Below are positions 1 to 10,007 of a stretch of DNA of 64,000 nt, in pieces. Numbering within the stretch: position 1 is the stretch's first letter; each line of letters starts with the position of its first letter. Origin of the DNA: Desulfosoma sp. (GTDB lineage: Bacteria > Desulfobacterota > Syntrophobacteria > Syntrophobacterales > DSM-9756); assembly GCA_037481875.1 (NCBI GenBank), contig JBBFKY010000001.1:349782-413781 (forward strand). The letters run 5' to 3'. The translations under genes and the position numbers were made by a program. Below the pieces are notes generated by a model. The model did no database searches and had not been told where the DNA came from. It saw nothing but the letters and a program-made list of their open reading frames with translations.

Positions 1-1415
<1,415 letters not shown>

Positions 1416-1631
1416 GAAAGCCTCCGTTTCCAATCAATGTGGTCCATTCCCAGTTGCCCACCAGTTCCTTCCATCCGCATGCCATCAGCTGAGAAGGCGG
1501 AGCGACATGAGATTCTGAGGCTTGATCGCGAGATCACGAGGTTTGACGGCCACGAATAGAAGCGCACCGTCATGCTACCAGGTTTTGCACGTGAACAAAA
1601 GTTAAAAATGGGCAAACACCACCCAGGTGCC

Positions 1632-1982
1632 TTAGAGTTCCGGGGGACCTGCGGGAATGAGGCAAAGGATGCGCAAGGGTTTATCGGAAGTGTTCTTAAT
1701 TTGGTGGGTTTCATTGGGAGGGATAAAGACGGCGTCTCCCTGAGTGATAGGGACCCACTGTCCTTCTTTGTAAGCCGAGCCGTGCCCTTCATGGACAAAA
1801 ATTTCGTGTTCCCAGTCATGGCTGTGCAAAGGGGTGTGTCCACCGGGGTTGATTTCAAAGAGGCGCATATAGAAACGTTGGGCGCCGTCCCGTGATCCGA
1901 TGAGCACGCGGCCGGTGACGCCTCGAGCCGCTTCGTTGTCGAAAAAGGTTCCGGGAATGTCCTTGTAGGATTGAATCTTCAT
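1632..1982 (-). CDS. Small single-domain cupin protein
   Basis: A 116-residue cupin_2-type beta-barrel protein. Cupin motif 1 is visible as GGHTPLHSHDWEHEIFVHEG (His-x-His and a Glu as likely metal ligands). Motif 2 is GDAVFIPPNETHQIKN, with the third ligand His. The ATG at 1982 (MKIQSYKDIPG) is preferred over a longer reading to 2069, because AGGAG stands about 7 bases upstream of it and the upstream residues look non-coding. Stand-alone cupins of this size bind a metal and are often dioxygenase-like, isomerase-like or ligand sensors. The sequence does not say which. It is divergent from the sugar-isomerase-like gene at 2106 and upstream of aacS on the same strand. Confidence 0.8.
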   Translation of the reverse strand: MKIQSYKDIPGTFFDNEAARGVTGRVLIGSRDGAQRFYMRLFEINPGGHTPLHSHDWEHEIFVHEGHGSAYKEGQWVPITQGDAVFIPPNETHQIKNTSDKPLRILCLIPAGPPEL

Positions 1983-2105
1983 GGTCAAAACTCCTGGCGT
2001 TGAATTAAAGTCTTTGGGAAACTTGAATCTTACCCTTTCGCATTTAGATGTTTTGCGTGGCTGTGACAAGAACTTGTTTAGGGATCGTCGAGGGAAAGGG
2101 AAAAC

Positions 2106-2930
2106 ATGGGAGGGTTTTTCGGCCTAAGGACGCCGCGAAGTGTTCGACACGTGCATGTCAATATGCCTTGGGCCATGTTGCCCAAGTTTATGGAAGTGAT
2201 TCGACAGGAGAGGTTTCATCTGGAACTGGGTTTTACGGGGGAAGATCTGGACCGTTTGGACTGGAAAGCTTTAGAAGGGACGGTGGCCCTGCTGAAGTCT
2301 TGGGGATGCCGACTGACGGTGCACGGACCATTTTGGGATTTGTGTGCGGGAAGTTGTGACTTCCTCATCCGTCAGGTGAGCCTTCTGCGATGGCATCAAA
2401 TTTTCGATGTGGCGGCTCTCATTGGCCCGGCCCACATTGTCTGCCATACAGGGTATGATCCTCGACATCATCGCGAACAGAAGAGCGGCTGGATTCAGAG
2501 AGCTCTGGCGTTATGGGAGCCTCTGGTGGAGAGAGCTCATCGGCAGCATGTGTGTTTGTGTCTGGAGAATGTGTGGGAAGAGGATCCATCGGTTCACGAA
2601 GAAATTTTTTCTCGGCTGGATTCGCCGTATTTGGGGTTTTGTTTGGATGTGGGACATCAACACGCCTTTTCGCGAACGAGCCTGAGGGAATGGCTTGACG
2701 TTTTGAGCGGACGGCTTCTGGAAATCCATTTGCACGACAACGACGGCACTCGAGACGCCCATCTGCCCGTAGGCATGGGCACCATCAATTTTACCTTTCT
2801 TTTTGAAACACTTGTCCAAAAGGGGCGAAAACCTCTTTTGACGGTGGAACCGCATACCAGGGAGCATTTGTTAAAGACCTTGGTTAATTTAGATAAGATG
2901 CTTCCGGAAACGTGGATGCTTGAGCGCTGA
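2106..2930 (+). CDS. Sugar phosphate isomerase/epimerase family protein (AP endonuclease 2-type TIM barrel)
   Basis: A 274-residue protein with the pattern of the xylose-isomerase-like TIM-barrel superfamily (COG1082). Metal-ligand motifs appear in the expected order: LTVHGPFWD, HIVCHTGYD, LCLENVWEE, GFCLDVGHQHAF, EIHLHDNDG and LTVEPH. The ENxW/E, DxGH and HLHDN segments are those that bind divalent metal in this fold. The ATG at 2106 follows AGGGAAAGGG. A second ATG at 2163 would lose the first strand. The substrate cannot be told from sequence, since family members include sugar isomerases, inosose dehydratases and endonuclease IV. It heads a plus-strand series with the MTH1187-type gene (13 bp gap), khpA and the Lon-like protease. 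Confidence 0.8.
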   Translation: MGGFFGLRTPRSVRHVHVNMPWAMLPKFMEVIRQERFHLELGFTGEDLDRLDWKALEGTVALLKSWGCRLTVHGPFWDLCAGSCDFLIRQVSLLRWHQIFDVAALIGPAHIVCHTGYDPRHHREQKSGWIQRALALWEPLVERAHRQHVCLCLENVWEEDPSVHEEIFSRLDSPYLGFCLDVGHQHAFSRTSLREWLDVLSGRLLEIHLHDNDGTRDAHLPVGMGTINFTFLFETLVQKGRKPLLTVEPHTREHLLKTLVNLDKMLPETWMLER

Positions 2931-2943
2931 AAAGGGGGCAAAC

Positions 2944-3255
2944 ATGGCGATTGTGGAAGTAAGTGTGGTTCCTTTAGGGACGGGCAAGACGAGCCTCAGC
3001 GATGAAGTGGCCGGTGCGGTCAAAATTTTAAGAGCCAGCGGCCTTTCTTACGAATTGACAGCCATGGGAACCATCATCTATGGAGATTTGGACAAGATCT
3101 TGGAAATCGTTCGAGCGATGCATGAAAGCTGTTTTCACAGGGGTGTGCAAAGGGTCCTGACCCAGATCAAGATTGACGATCGACGGGATCGCGCCGGCAC
3201 ACCGGCGGATAAAGTACGATCTGTTTTGGAAAAATTGAACGAGACGTCTTCATAA
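2944..3255 (+). CDS. MTH1187/YkoF-type thiamine-binding family protein (DUF77)
   Basis: A 103-residue protein of the MTH1187 family: a ferredoxin-like alpha/beta fold that forms tetramers and, in characterised relatives, binds thiamine or related ligands. Family hallmarks seen are the opening MAIVEVSVVPLGTGKTSLS, the segment LTAMGTIIYGDLDKILEIV and the closing basic region TQIKIDDRRDR. The ATG at 2944 is chosen because a purine-rich AAAAGGGGGC lies just upstream; a start at 2920 would overlap the previous gene. It is 13 bp after the isomerase-like gene and 20 bp before khpA, so the genes probably share a transcript. The biological role is unknown; the thiamine link is family knowledge. Confidence 0.85.
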   Translation: MAIVEVSVVPLGTGKTSLSDEVAGAVKILRASGLSYELTAMGTIIYGDLDKILEIVRAMHESCFHRGVQRVLTQIKIDDRRDRAGTPADKVRSVLEKLNETSS

Positions 3256-3275
3256 GGCATTGAGGTGGGGAAGAC

Positions 3276-3506
3276 ATGCGTGAACTTGTGTCTTATCTTG
3301 CAAAAGCTTTGGTGGATCATCCGGATAGGGTGGTCTTGGAAGAAAAAAGCAGCGGCGACACGGTACTCTTGGAATTGTCCGTGGCCCCTGAGGACATGGG
3401 CAAAGTGATCGGTAGAAGCGGCAAGACCATTGAGGCTTTAAGAACGGTGGTCCAGCTTGCGGCAAGCAGCGTAGGGAAAAAGTGCCGTTTAGAAGTTCTT
3501 GGCTGA
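3276..3506 (+). CDS. khpA: KH-domain RNA-binding protein KhpA
   Basis: A 76-residue protein consisting of one type II KH domain. The nucleic-acid-binding loop GKVIGRSGKT (GxxG) is intact and is followed by the helix IEALRTVVQLAASSV. The size and the opening MRELVSYLAKALVDHP match the YlqC/KhpA family (former UPF0109). In Gram-positive bacteria KhpA pairs with KhpB (Jag) to bind many RNAs and affect cell size; the partner is not in this window. The gene often sits between rpsP and rimM, which is not the case here: its neighbours are the MTH1187-type gene upstream and a Lon-like protease 55 bp downstream. Confidence 0.92.
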   Translation: MRELVSYLAKALVDHPDRVVLEEKSSGDTVLLELSVAPEDMGKVIGRSGKTIEALRTVVQLAASSVGKKCRLEVLG

Positions 3507-3561
3507 AGTCGTTTGGGGTGATGCGGCAACGAACCCTTTGTGAAGAGGCGGAGGATAGGGC

Positions 3562-6027
3562 ATGACCACACATTTCAGGGAACTGGCGGTGGAAGAGCTT
3601 CGAGCGATCGTGGACCCGAATGCTTTTCCCTTTGAACACACAGGGGTTCTCACCCCTTTGGAAGAAGGTGTCGTGGGCCAGGAACGGGCCATCGACGCCA
3701 TTAAGTTCGGTATGGGCATGAAGGAGAAAGGCTACAACATCTTCATTGCCGGCCCCGCCAAAGCCGGACTCACCTACATCGCCCGCACTTTTTTGGAAGA
3801 ACAGGCCAAAAAGGAACCCACACCGCCGGATTGGTGTTACGTCTATAATTTCAAGCAACCCGATGAGCCCAAGAGTCTTCGCCTGTCACCCGGCCGTGGC
3901 AAGGAACTCAAAAAGGACATGGAAGCCTTCATTCAGACACTTCAGGCCAAGATTCCCGAAGTGTTTGACAGTGACGATTACCGTGCCAAAGAGGCCGAAG
4001 TGCATCAGGGCTTTGAGCGAAGGCGGCGTCAGATCATCGACGAATTGTCCGAGATGGCTCGTGAGGAAGGCTTCATTTTGCAGTTTTCTCAGGTGGGCAT
4101 GGTCATTATTCCGGCCAATAAGGAAGGTCAGCCCATGAGCCAGGAGGAGCTCACCGAGCTGAGCGATGAGGAAAAGAAAGCTCTGCGCGAGAAAAGTGAT
4201 GAGCTTCAGGAAAAGATGAAGGCGGCCATCAAACGCATTCGTCAGGCAGAAGCCGAATTCAAAGAAAAGCACGCCAAGCTCGATAATGAAATCGCCATGT
4301 TCGTCGTCGGTCAACTGCTGGAACATTATCTGGAAAAATATCAAGATGAACCCGGCGTTCTGGAATACTTGAAGGCCGTTCAGGAAGATATTCTTGAAAA
4401 TATCGAAGAATTCAAGAAAAAACCTGAAGGCCAGCAACAGATGGGCCCCTTTCCCATGCCGCCTCGTGAAGCGGCCATGCGCCGTTACGATGTCAATGTG
4501 CTTATCGACAATTCAGAAACCCAGGGGGCTCCAGTAGTCATCGAATCCAACCCGGCTTACCCCAACCTTTTCGGAAGCATTGAAAGACAGGCTTGGTTCG
4601 GGGCTTTGTTCACGGATTTCACCATGATCAAACCAGGAGCTTTGCACCGAGCCAACGGCGGTTACCTGGTCATGAAGGCCCTGGACCTTCTTAAATGGTA
4701 CCTTTCCTGGGAAGCCATCAAGAGGGCCCTGCGCGACGGGGTGATCAAGATTGAAGATCTCGGGGAACTTTACGGTATTTTTAGCACACGTACCATTCGT
4801 CCGGAACCTATTCCCATGGACGTGAAGATCGTACTCACCGGCGATCCGTACCTCTATTACCTCATGTATATCTACGACGACCGGTTTCAGAAACTTTTCA
4901 AAGTGAAAGCCCATCTCGACGACCGCATGGATCACAAGGAAGATGCCGTCCTTCAGTGCGCTCGCATGATCAGTCGGTTCTGTGAGGAGAACAAGATTCG
5001 GCATCTGGATCGTACGGGAGTTGCACGCGTGCTTGAATACAGCATGGAAGTGACGGGGGATCGGGATAAACTGAGCCTGGAACTCGGGGATATCAGCGAT
5101 CTGCTTCGGGAGGCCAACTACTTTGCAGCCTTGGACAATTCCGAGTTCATCAAGCGAGAACATGTGCATCAGGCTGTGCAAAAGCGCATTTATCGAGCAA
5201 ACCTCATTGAGGAACGTGTCAAGGAACTGGTCAAGAAAGACATTTTCTGGGTGGAAACCTCGGGTGCCAAAGTGGGCCAGGTCAATGGGCTTTCCGTTTT
5301 GATGACCGGGGATCACGAATTCGGCAAACCGAACCGCATCACCGCCACGGTGTCCGTGGGGCGTGAAGGTGTGGTGGCCATCGAGCGGGAATCCAAGCTG
5401 AGCGGCAATATTCATACCAAGGGTGTGATGATCCTCACCAGTTTTCTCAAGGAGCGATTCGCCCACAACAAGCCTATATCTCTGACCGCTACATTGTGTT
5501 TTGAGCAAAGCTACGGCATGGTGGACGGCGATAGCGCTTCGAGCACGGAGCTCTATGCTATTCTTAGTGCTTTGTCGGGCGTGCCTATTAAGCAGGGCAT
5601 TGCCGTGACCGGGTCGGTGAGCCAGAAAGGTGAGATTCAGCCTGTGGGAGGCGTCACGCAAAAAATCGAGGCTTTCTTTGATATTTGTGCCCACAAGGGC
5701 TTGACCGGAGACCAAGGAGTCATCATCCCGGAAAAGAATGTCCGCAACCTCATGCTCAAACAAGAAGTGCTGGATGCCGTCAAAGAAGGGAAATTTCATA
5801 TTTGGCCTGTGAGCCGTATTGAAGAAGGGATCGAGATTTTGACGGGCGTGCCTGCCGGAGAATTGCAGCCTGACGGCACCTATCCGGAAGGGACGATCTT
5901 TCGAAAGGCCGACGACCGGTTAAAGGAAATTGCCGAGATCGTCAAAAAGTTCGGCAAAGATGAAAACGGCGGCACAAAGTCTTCGGATGAAGGGAGTGGA
6001 GGCGGTTGCCCCACCTGTGATCGCTAA
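3562..6027 (+). CDS. Lon-like (S16) protease with degenerate AAA+ domain, YcbZ/LonH-type
   Basis: An 821-residue protein. The C-terminal S16 protease domain is intact: the nucleophile is Ser658 in DGDSASS and the general base is Lys701 in GGVTQKIEAFF, 43 residues apart as in Lon. The start at 3562 has GGAGG upstream. The N-terminal half resembles AAA+ ATPases (VVGQERAIDAIKFGM, then NIFIAGPAKAGLT), with a long charged coiled-coil insertion at about residues 140-270. The P-loop at residues 64-71 has Leu where Lys is required. The Walker B-like segment GALHRANGGYLVMKA (359-373) lacks the acidic pair. ATP hydrolysis is therefore doubtful, and this may be an ATP-independent or nucleotide-sensing protease. 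The C-terminus ends in a Gly-rich tail with a CPTC motif. Its targets are unknown. Confidence 0.9.
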   Translation: MTTHFRELAVEELRAIVDPNAFPFEHTGVLTPLEEGVVGQERAIDAIKFGMGMKEKGYNIFIAGPAKAGLTYIARTFLEEQAKKEPTPPDWCYVYNFKQPDEPKSLRLSPGRGKELKKDMEAFIQTLQAKIPEVFDSDDYRAKEAEVHQGFERRRRQIIDELSEMAREEGFILQFSQVGMVIIPANKEGQPMSQEELTELSDEEKKALREKSDELQEKMKAAIKRIRQAEAEFKEKHAKLDNEIAMFVVGQLLEHYLEKYQDEPGVLEYLKAVQEDILENIEEFKKKPEGQQQMGPFPMPPREAAMRRYDVNVLIDNSETQGAPVVIESNPAYPNLFGSIERQAWFGALFTDFTMIKPGALHRANGGYLVMKALDLLKWYLSWEAIKRALRDGVIKIEDLGELYGIFSTRTIRPEPIPMDVKIVLTGDPYLYYLMYIYDDRFQKLFKVKAHLDDRMDHKEDAVLQCARMISRFCEENKIRHLDRTGVARVLEYSMEVTGDRDKLSLELGDISDLLREANYFAALDNSEFIKREHVHQAVQKRIYRANLIEERVKELVKKDIFWVETSGAKVGQVNGLSVLMTGDHEFGKPNRITATVSVGREGVVAIERESKLSGNIHTKGVMILTSFLKERFAHNKPISLTATLCFEQSYGMVDGDSASSTELYAILSALSGVPIKQGIAVTGSVSQKGEIQPVGGVTQKIEAFFDICAHKGLTGDQGVIIPEKNVRNLMLKQEVLDAVKEGKFHIWPVSRIEEGIEILTGVPAGELQPDGTYPEGTIFRKADDRLKEIAEIVKKFGKDENGGTKSSDEGSGGGCPTCDR

Positions 6028-6095
6028 GATCGTTCAAAACAGCCGTGGTGGGCGATCCTCACGGTTTGTAAGCGGGGCGCTTGGGACCAACGCGG

Positions 6096-6131
6096 CCGTT
6101 AAGGGCGGACCGATGTGTCCGCCCTTAACGG
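6096..6131. repeat. Dispersed GC-rich palindrome, copy 1
   Basis: A perfect 15-bp inverted repeat (CCGTTAAGGGCGGAC and its complement) around the 6-base loop CGATGT. It lies between the converging ends of the Lon-like protease and the kinase-like gene. There is no T-run, so it is not a classical terminator, though it could stop or stabilise transcripts. Its core GGGCGGAC-CGATGT-GTCCGCCC recurs at 14340, 36012 and 44597. Confidence 0.85.
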
Positions 6132-6208
6132 TTGTCTGACAATAAGGCACACTTGATGCTGTGGTTAGAGGTTGTGGAAGCTTGAGGTCGTTCCTTCGCC
6201 GTTACGGG

Positions 6209-7843
6209 CTAAGCGTTTGCGGCCAACCGGTTTCTGGTTTGGAGGCACTGCCGAGTGTAAAGGTCTGCCAGGAGTTGATGGAACACTTCCAGCGGATCGC
6301 CTTCGGTCTCGCACAGGACATGGCTGTGGAAAGGCAAACCATCCATCATAAAGTCACTTTTTTCAAGGAAATGCGAAAGGTGATGGGCTCGAGCGTCTGA
6401 GATCCCCGGTTTGTCCATGCGCTCAACTAATCGTCGTTCCAAGGTTTTCAGCGAACATCGGCACTCTGCAAAAATCACGTTGGCGTCCTGGTCTTCAGCC
6501 AATCGAACAGCTTCTTCCCGCCATTTTCTCTCGCTAAAGGTAGCGTCAAGGATCACGGAACGTCTTTGTTTAAGCTGTTCATGGGCCAGATTGAGCAGGT
6601 GACCGTACACCATGCCACGTCGATCCTTGTGGTAAAGACCGGCGCCGTACTCGGTATGCTCAGGTTTTGTGTCGGCCACATCCGGAAACAGATTCCGCCT
6701 CACAGCATCCGACTGATAAATGGGAAGCCGAAAAGCTTCGGCCAGACGGCGTGCATGGAACGATTTTCCCGATGCCGGCAGCCCGCAAAACACATAGAGG
6801 GTGGGTCGGGTCATGGTAGCAGCGTAGATGTAAGCCGAATCCAGGTATTTGGCGGCATCATTTCGACAGCGGGAAGGTTCGAAAGCTTCAGGATGATGAC
6901 CTTCGTTTTCTATCAGTTCACGGTACCTGAGGCAGAAGACCTTGACGCGCACCATGGCACGATAGCATGCGTAAAAATCCAGAACCCGGTAAAGCGATGG
7001 GTCATCGGATCGAAACGCATAGGCGTGAAGCACCTGAACACTTTGCGAAAAGGCGCCTCGATGATCCAGGTCCATGTGGAGGAAGGCCAGATCGGCCGCC
7101 ACATCCCCACACCGAAACCGATCATTGAATTCGATGGCGTCAATAATCTGAATACGGTCATCCAAAAAATAAATATGATCCGTTCTCAGGTCGCCGTGCC
7201 CGTCACAGATGCGGTCTTCTTTCAGGCGAGATGCAAAAAGATCCCCGTGGTTTTCCAGGAAAGCGTGGTTCACGTTCCGAATAAGACGCCATTTTTCCGC
7301 ATCCAACAATTCGCCCACAAAAGGGGCAGTCTGATCAAAGTTTTCCATCACATTTTGAGAAATGACGACAAGGGTGCCGAAACCGCGAATGGAATCGTCT
7401 CTATTCGCTTTTTCGTAAATATCGGCGAGATGATATCCCAACTGACGCCAGTGCCTGGGTGACAAAGCGCTTTGGGACACAAGAACTTCCAGACTTTGGT
7501 GTGAAGGTAGTTGACGCATCACGACGGCGCATTCCACCAAGGATCCCGGTCCATCCAGGGACAAGTTTCCTGAAATGTCCTTTCGAACCGTTGCCACTCT
7601 GTCGTAGACGCCGCGGCTGAAACGCTGGTTCAGATTGACTTCACGCTGACAATAATGGCAGCGCGATGCCAAGGTTCTGAAGTCAAGAAAGCCGAAATAG
7701 ACGGGTTTTTTGAGCTTGTAGACCCAGGTGCCGGTGAGGAACACGGCCGAAATGTGGGTGTCGATTCTCTGAACCGACGTCACATCATGAGGATAAAAGC
7801 CGGGGTCGGCAAAAGCGCGGCACACCGTTTCAAAGGTGGCCAT
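6209..7843 (-). CDS. Bifunctional protein: aminoglycoside phosphotransferase-like kinase + AAA/gluconate-kinase-like ATPase
   Basis: A 544-residue two-domain protein (COG2187 fused to COG0645). The first ~330 residues have the APH/choline-kinase fold: HISAVFLTGTWVYKLKKPV for nucleotide binding, the catalytic loop GHGDLRTDHIYF, and the metal site IDAIEFNDRFRCGDVAADLAF. The last ~190 residues carry a P-loop kinase with Walker A GLPASGKS and LDATFSERKWREEA downstream. The ATG at 7843 (MATFETV) is chosen because family proteins begin at this point and GGAAG precedes it by about 6 bases; in-frame starts at 7855 (ATG) and 7891 (GTG) also exist. It is the last gene of a cooC-folE2 group, with a 44-bp gap. 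Resistance is not implied, because the fusion is widespread and its substrate is not known. Confidence 0.85.
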   Translation of the reverse strand: MATFETVCRAFADPGFYPHDVTSVQRIDTHISAVFLTGTWVYKLKKPVYFGFLDFRTLASRCHYCQREVNLNQRFSRGVYDRVATVRKDISGNLSLDGPGSLVECAVVMRQLPSHQSLEVLVSQSALSPRHWRQLGYHLADIYEKANRDDSIRGFGTLVVISQNVMENFDQTAPFVGELLDAEKWRLIRNVNHAFLENHGDLFASRLKEDRICDGHGDLRTDHIYFLDDRIQIIDAIEFNDRFRCGDVAADLAFLHMDLDHRGAFSQSVQVLHAYAFRSDDPSLYRVLDFYACYRAMVRVKVFCLRYRELIENEGHHPEAFEPSRCRNDAAKYLDSAYIYAATMTRPTLYVFCGLPASGKSFHARRLAEAFRLPIYQSDAVRRNLFPDVADTKPEHTEYGAGLYHKDRRGMVYGHLLNLAHEQLKQRRSVILDATFSERKWREEAVRLAEDQDANVIFAECRCSLKTLERRLVERMDKPGISDARAHHLSHFLEKSDFMMDGLPFHSHVLCETEGDPLEVFHQLLADLYTRQCLQTRNRLAANA

Positions 7844-7887
7844 GGTGTCTTCCATGGGCGTGGCATCCTCATGGGCTGAACGGTGCC

Positions 7888-8661
7888 TCACAATGTGCGT
7901 TCAATGAACGCATAAGCGCTGTGGTTATGGATGGATTCAAAGTTTTCCACATCCACCTGAAACCACAGAATATTGGGATTCTTTTTCAACCGGTAAGCCA
8001 CATCTCTCACCACGTCTTCCACGAATTTAGGGTTTTCATAACCTTTTTCGGTAACGAATTTCTCGTCCGGGCGTTTGAGAAGGGAATAGACTTCGCAGGA
8101 AGCCGCTTCTTCCACGATGCGAATGAGATCTTCAATCCAAATAAATTTCTTAAACCGAACGGCAAGCCGTGCCATGCCCCTCTGATTGTGGGCCCCATGT
8201 TCGGATATTTCGCGGGAACAAGGGCAGACCGTTGTAATGGGAACATTGACTTCGACCACGAGGTCAAAACCGTTCTGGCCGTTGAGGGAACCGCTGACAC
8301 GGCACAAATATTCCATAAGCCCCGATGTGGCGGTCACTGGAGAAAATTTTTCGATGAAGTAAGGAAAACTGATTTCCAAATGGGCGGATTCGGCGTTGAG
8401 GCGAGATTGCATGGCTTGAAGGATTTTGGAAAATTCTCGAATGTCCAAGTGTCCGTAAAACTCATTGAGGATTTCCACAAAACGGCTCATATGGGTGCCT
8501 TTGAATTCCCGTGGTAAGCTGACGTACATATTGATGCTGGCCACGGTATGTTGCACCCCGTTTTTCTTGTCCATGACGGTGAGGGGATAGCGGATGTTTT
8601 TCACCCCCACCTTATCCACGTGAATATTTCTGTGGTCGAAAAGACTTTGGACGTCGATCAT
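7888..8661 (-). CDS. folE2: GTP cyclohydrolase I type IB (FolE2)
   Basis: A 257-residue FolE2/COG1469 enzyme. It converts GTP to dihydroneopterin triphosphate, the first step to tetrahydrofolate, using an active-site metal other than, or in addition to, zinc. Seen in the sequence: DHRNIHVDKVGVKNIRYPL near the N-terminus, the FKGTHMSRFVEIL segment, the metal-binding Cys in TTVCPCSREISEHGAHNQRG, and a C-terminal HNHSAYA. The ATG at 8661 gives the family start MIDVQ. A GTG two codons earlier is equally possible, and neither has a strong Shine-Dalgarno. It lies 15 bp downstream of cooC. Canonical FolE is not seen in the window, so this may be the folate-pathway entry enzyme here. Confidence 0.93.
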   Translation of the reverse strand: MIDVQSLFDHRNIHVDKVGVKNIRYPLTVMDKKNGVQHTVASINMYVSLPREFKGTHMSRFVEILNEFYGHLDIREFSKILQAMQSRLNAESAHLEISFPYFIEKFSPVTATSGLMEYLCRVSGSLNGQNGFDLVVEVNVPITTVCPCSREISEHGAHNQRGMARLAVRFKKFIWIEDLIRIVEEAASCEVYSLLKRPDEKFVTEKGYENPKFVEDVVRDVAYRLKKNPNILWFQVDVENFESIHNHSAYAFIERTL

Positions 8662-8676
8662 GGTCACGTCGTCTTG

Positions 8677-9456
8677 TCAGGACATGGGTTGAAGGTGGTT
8701 AAGGTTCTCGGCGATGGCTTCCATGGCTTTTCGAGTGGTTTCGCTGATACGGTCGGCAAAAACCCCGGCGCAATCCGCTTCGATAATGGTTTCATCAAAG
8801 GGAATAAAACCCAGAAAGGAGAATCCGTTCAGGCTTTCCCGCAAAAAGGTCTGGTCTTTTTCGTGACGAATCTTGTTTCCTACCACGTAAAGATTGACGA
8901 TGCCGATATCTGCGGCAAGCTGTTGCACTTTCAAGGCTGTTTCGATACTGCGTCGTCCCGGTTCTACAACAATGATCAAGGCGTTGACGGCCTTGGAAGT
9001 GCCGCGACCCAGGTGTTCGATGCCGGCTTCCATGTCCATGATGACCACTTCATCCCGCCGAAGGATCAAATGGTGCACCAGGTTCTTCAAAAGAACACTT
9101 TCCGGACACACGCACCCTGTTCCCCCTTTTTTGACCCCACCCATGACCATCAGCCGAAGACCTGGACCACAGGGCACAGCAACCTTTTCGGGGAGATCGT
9201 CCACCTTGGGATTCATCTTAAAAAAACCACCGAAGCTTCCAGGCACCGACTCGGTGCGCTCGGCGATCAAGGCCTTCATTTGTGACAGAGGTGTGATCTT
9301 GGACGCCTCGGTGATGCCCAAAGCATGACCCAGATTGGCGTCGGGGTCGGCATCAATGGCCAGGACCGATCTTCCATGTTCGGCAAACCAACGTGCCAGA
9401 AAAGCCGATAGGGTTGTTTTTCCTACACCGCCTTTGCCGCTGACTGCAATCTTCAC
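8677..9456 (-). CDS. cooC: CooC-type nickel-insertion P-loop ATPase for CO dehydrogenase
   Basis: A 259-residue MinD/ArsA-class ATPase. The deviant Walker A SGKGGVGKTT occupies residues 6-15, the switch/Walker A' region is AIDADPDANLG, and a CxC pair (Cys115, Cys117) lies in GGTGCVCPES. The CxC is the nickel/zinc site at the dimer interface in characterised CooC proteins, which load Ni into the C-cluster of anaerobic CO dehydrogenase. A CODH/acetyl-CoA synthase is therefore expected elsewhere in the genome; no cooS or acs gene is in this window. The gene is the first of three on the minus strand (cooC, folE2, kinase fusion), and GGGAGG precedes its ATG. AcsF is the alternative name in the acetyl-CoA synthase context. 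Confidence 0.87.
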   Translation of the reverse strand: MKIAVSGKGGVGKTTLSAFLARWFAEHGRSVLAIDADPDANLGHALGITEASKITPLSQMKALIAERTESVPGSFGGFFKMNPKVDDLPEKVAVPCGPGLRLMVMGGVKKGGTGCVCPESVLLKNLVHHLILRRDEVVIMDMEAGIEHLGRGTSKAVNALIIVVEPGRRSIETALKVQQLAADIGIVNLYVVGNKIRHEKDQTFLRESLNGFSFLGFIPFDETIIEADCAGVFADRISETTRKAMEAIAENLNHLQPMS

Positions 9457-10007
9457 AAGTTTTCCTCCCTGCCTGGAAAAGCTGTAGCGCTTGAACCTTG
9501 CACACCCGTTTTAATACGTCCCAGAAAGACTGACAACCTTTAATGGCGTTCTTAGGCCATGCCCGCAAAGGCGCGTTCGTGCCAAGGGGTTCCGTCCAGC
9601 AACGGGGTACACTTCGAGCTCTTTGTTCGTAAAACAACCTTGAACCCAGGGACCCGAGGAGACGTCTACGGCTTCAGGCAAGGGTGCTTGATCTTTCCTT
9701 GACGGTGCTTTGAAGGGGTCGGCGTGCATTGCTTCCGAAAGAACAGCTCTAGGGGCACCTGATAACGGATCGGCTGCTTGAAACCCTTGATCACGTGGAG
9801 GAACTGGGCGTCTTTGACGAATCGAACTTCCGTGTGCTGCGGCTGCATCGAGCTGTGGAGCGATGGATGGAAAAGCCTCGTTCCCACATAATGGGAAAAC
9901 ACTGTTTTGACGTTTTTTAGCGGTAAGGCATGAAAACCCTTTCAGGGCGACGAACTGGCGGAGCGTCTTTACAGAATGATGACTCTTGGCAAGAGATGAC
10001 AGATTTT
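9457..10007. other. 551-bp gap between cooC and nusB with no confident gene
   Basis: Both flanking genes read leftward, so this should hold the end of the nusB transcript and the promoter of cooC. An open frame of 166 codons on the minus strand has no family look. The only coding-like stretch is a plus-strand fragment at 9753-9920, described separately. No clear hairpin terminator, tRNA or promoter consensus was found. Confidence 0.5.
9753..9920 (+). pseudogene. Possible remnant of a decayed coding sequence
   Basis: On the plus strand, against the direction of the neighbouring genes, a 55-codon open stretch without a start codon translates to a protein-like, charged helical sequence (TDRLLETLDHVEELGVFD, then NFRVLRLHRAVERWMEKP, ending GKHCFDVF before a stop). 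In the same frame an in-frame TAG at 9750 precedes it, and a further 12 codons upstream also look coding. The family was not recognised. It may be the tail of a gene broken by stop codons, or chance. Confidence 0.25.

Noticed and set aside
4513-5799. 428-codon open frame on the minus strand inside the Lon-like protease gene
   Set aside because: It is an antisense shadow of a strongly conserved protease; the translation has no family features, and it arises from GC-rich codon use on the other strand.
6096-6131. Rho-independent terminator after the Lon-like gene
   Set aside because: The hairpin is perfect but no T-run follows, and the same core occurs elsewhere away from gene ends; it is listed as a dispersed repeat.
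6566-7462. 298-codon plus-strand frame opposite the kinase fusion
   Set aside because: The minus-strand frame has clear kinase motifs at the same positions; this one has none and no ribosome site.
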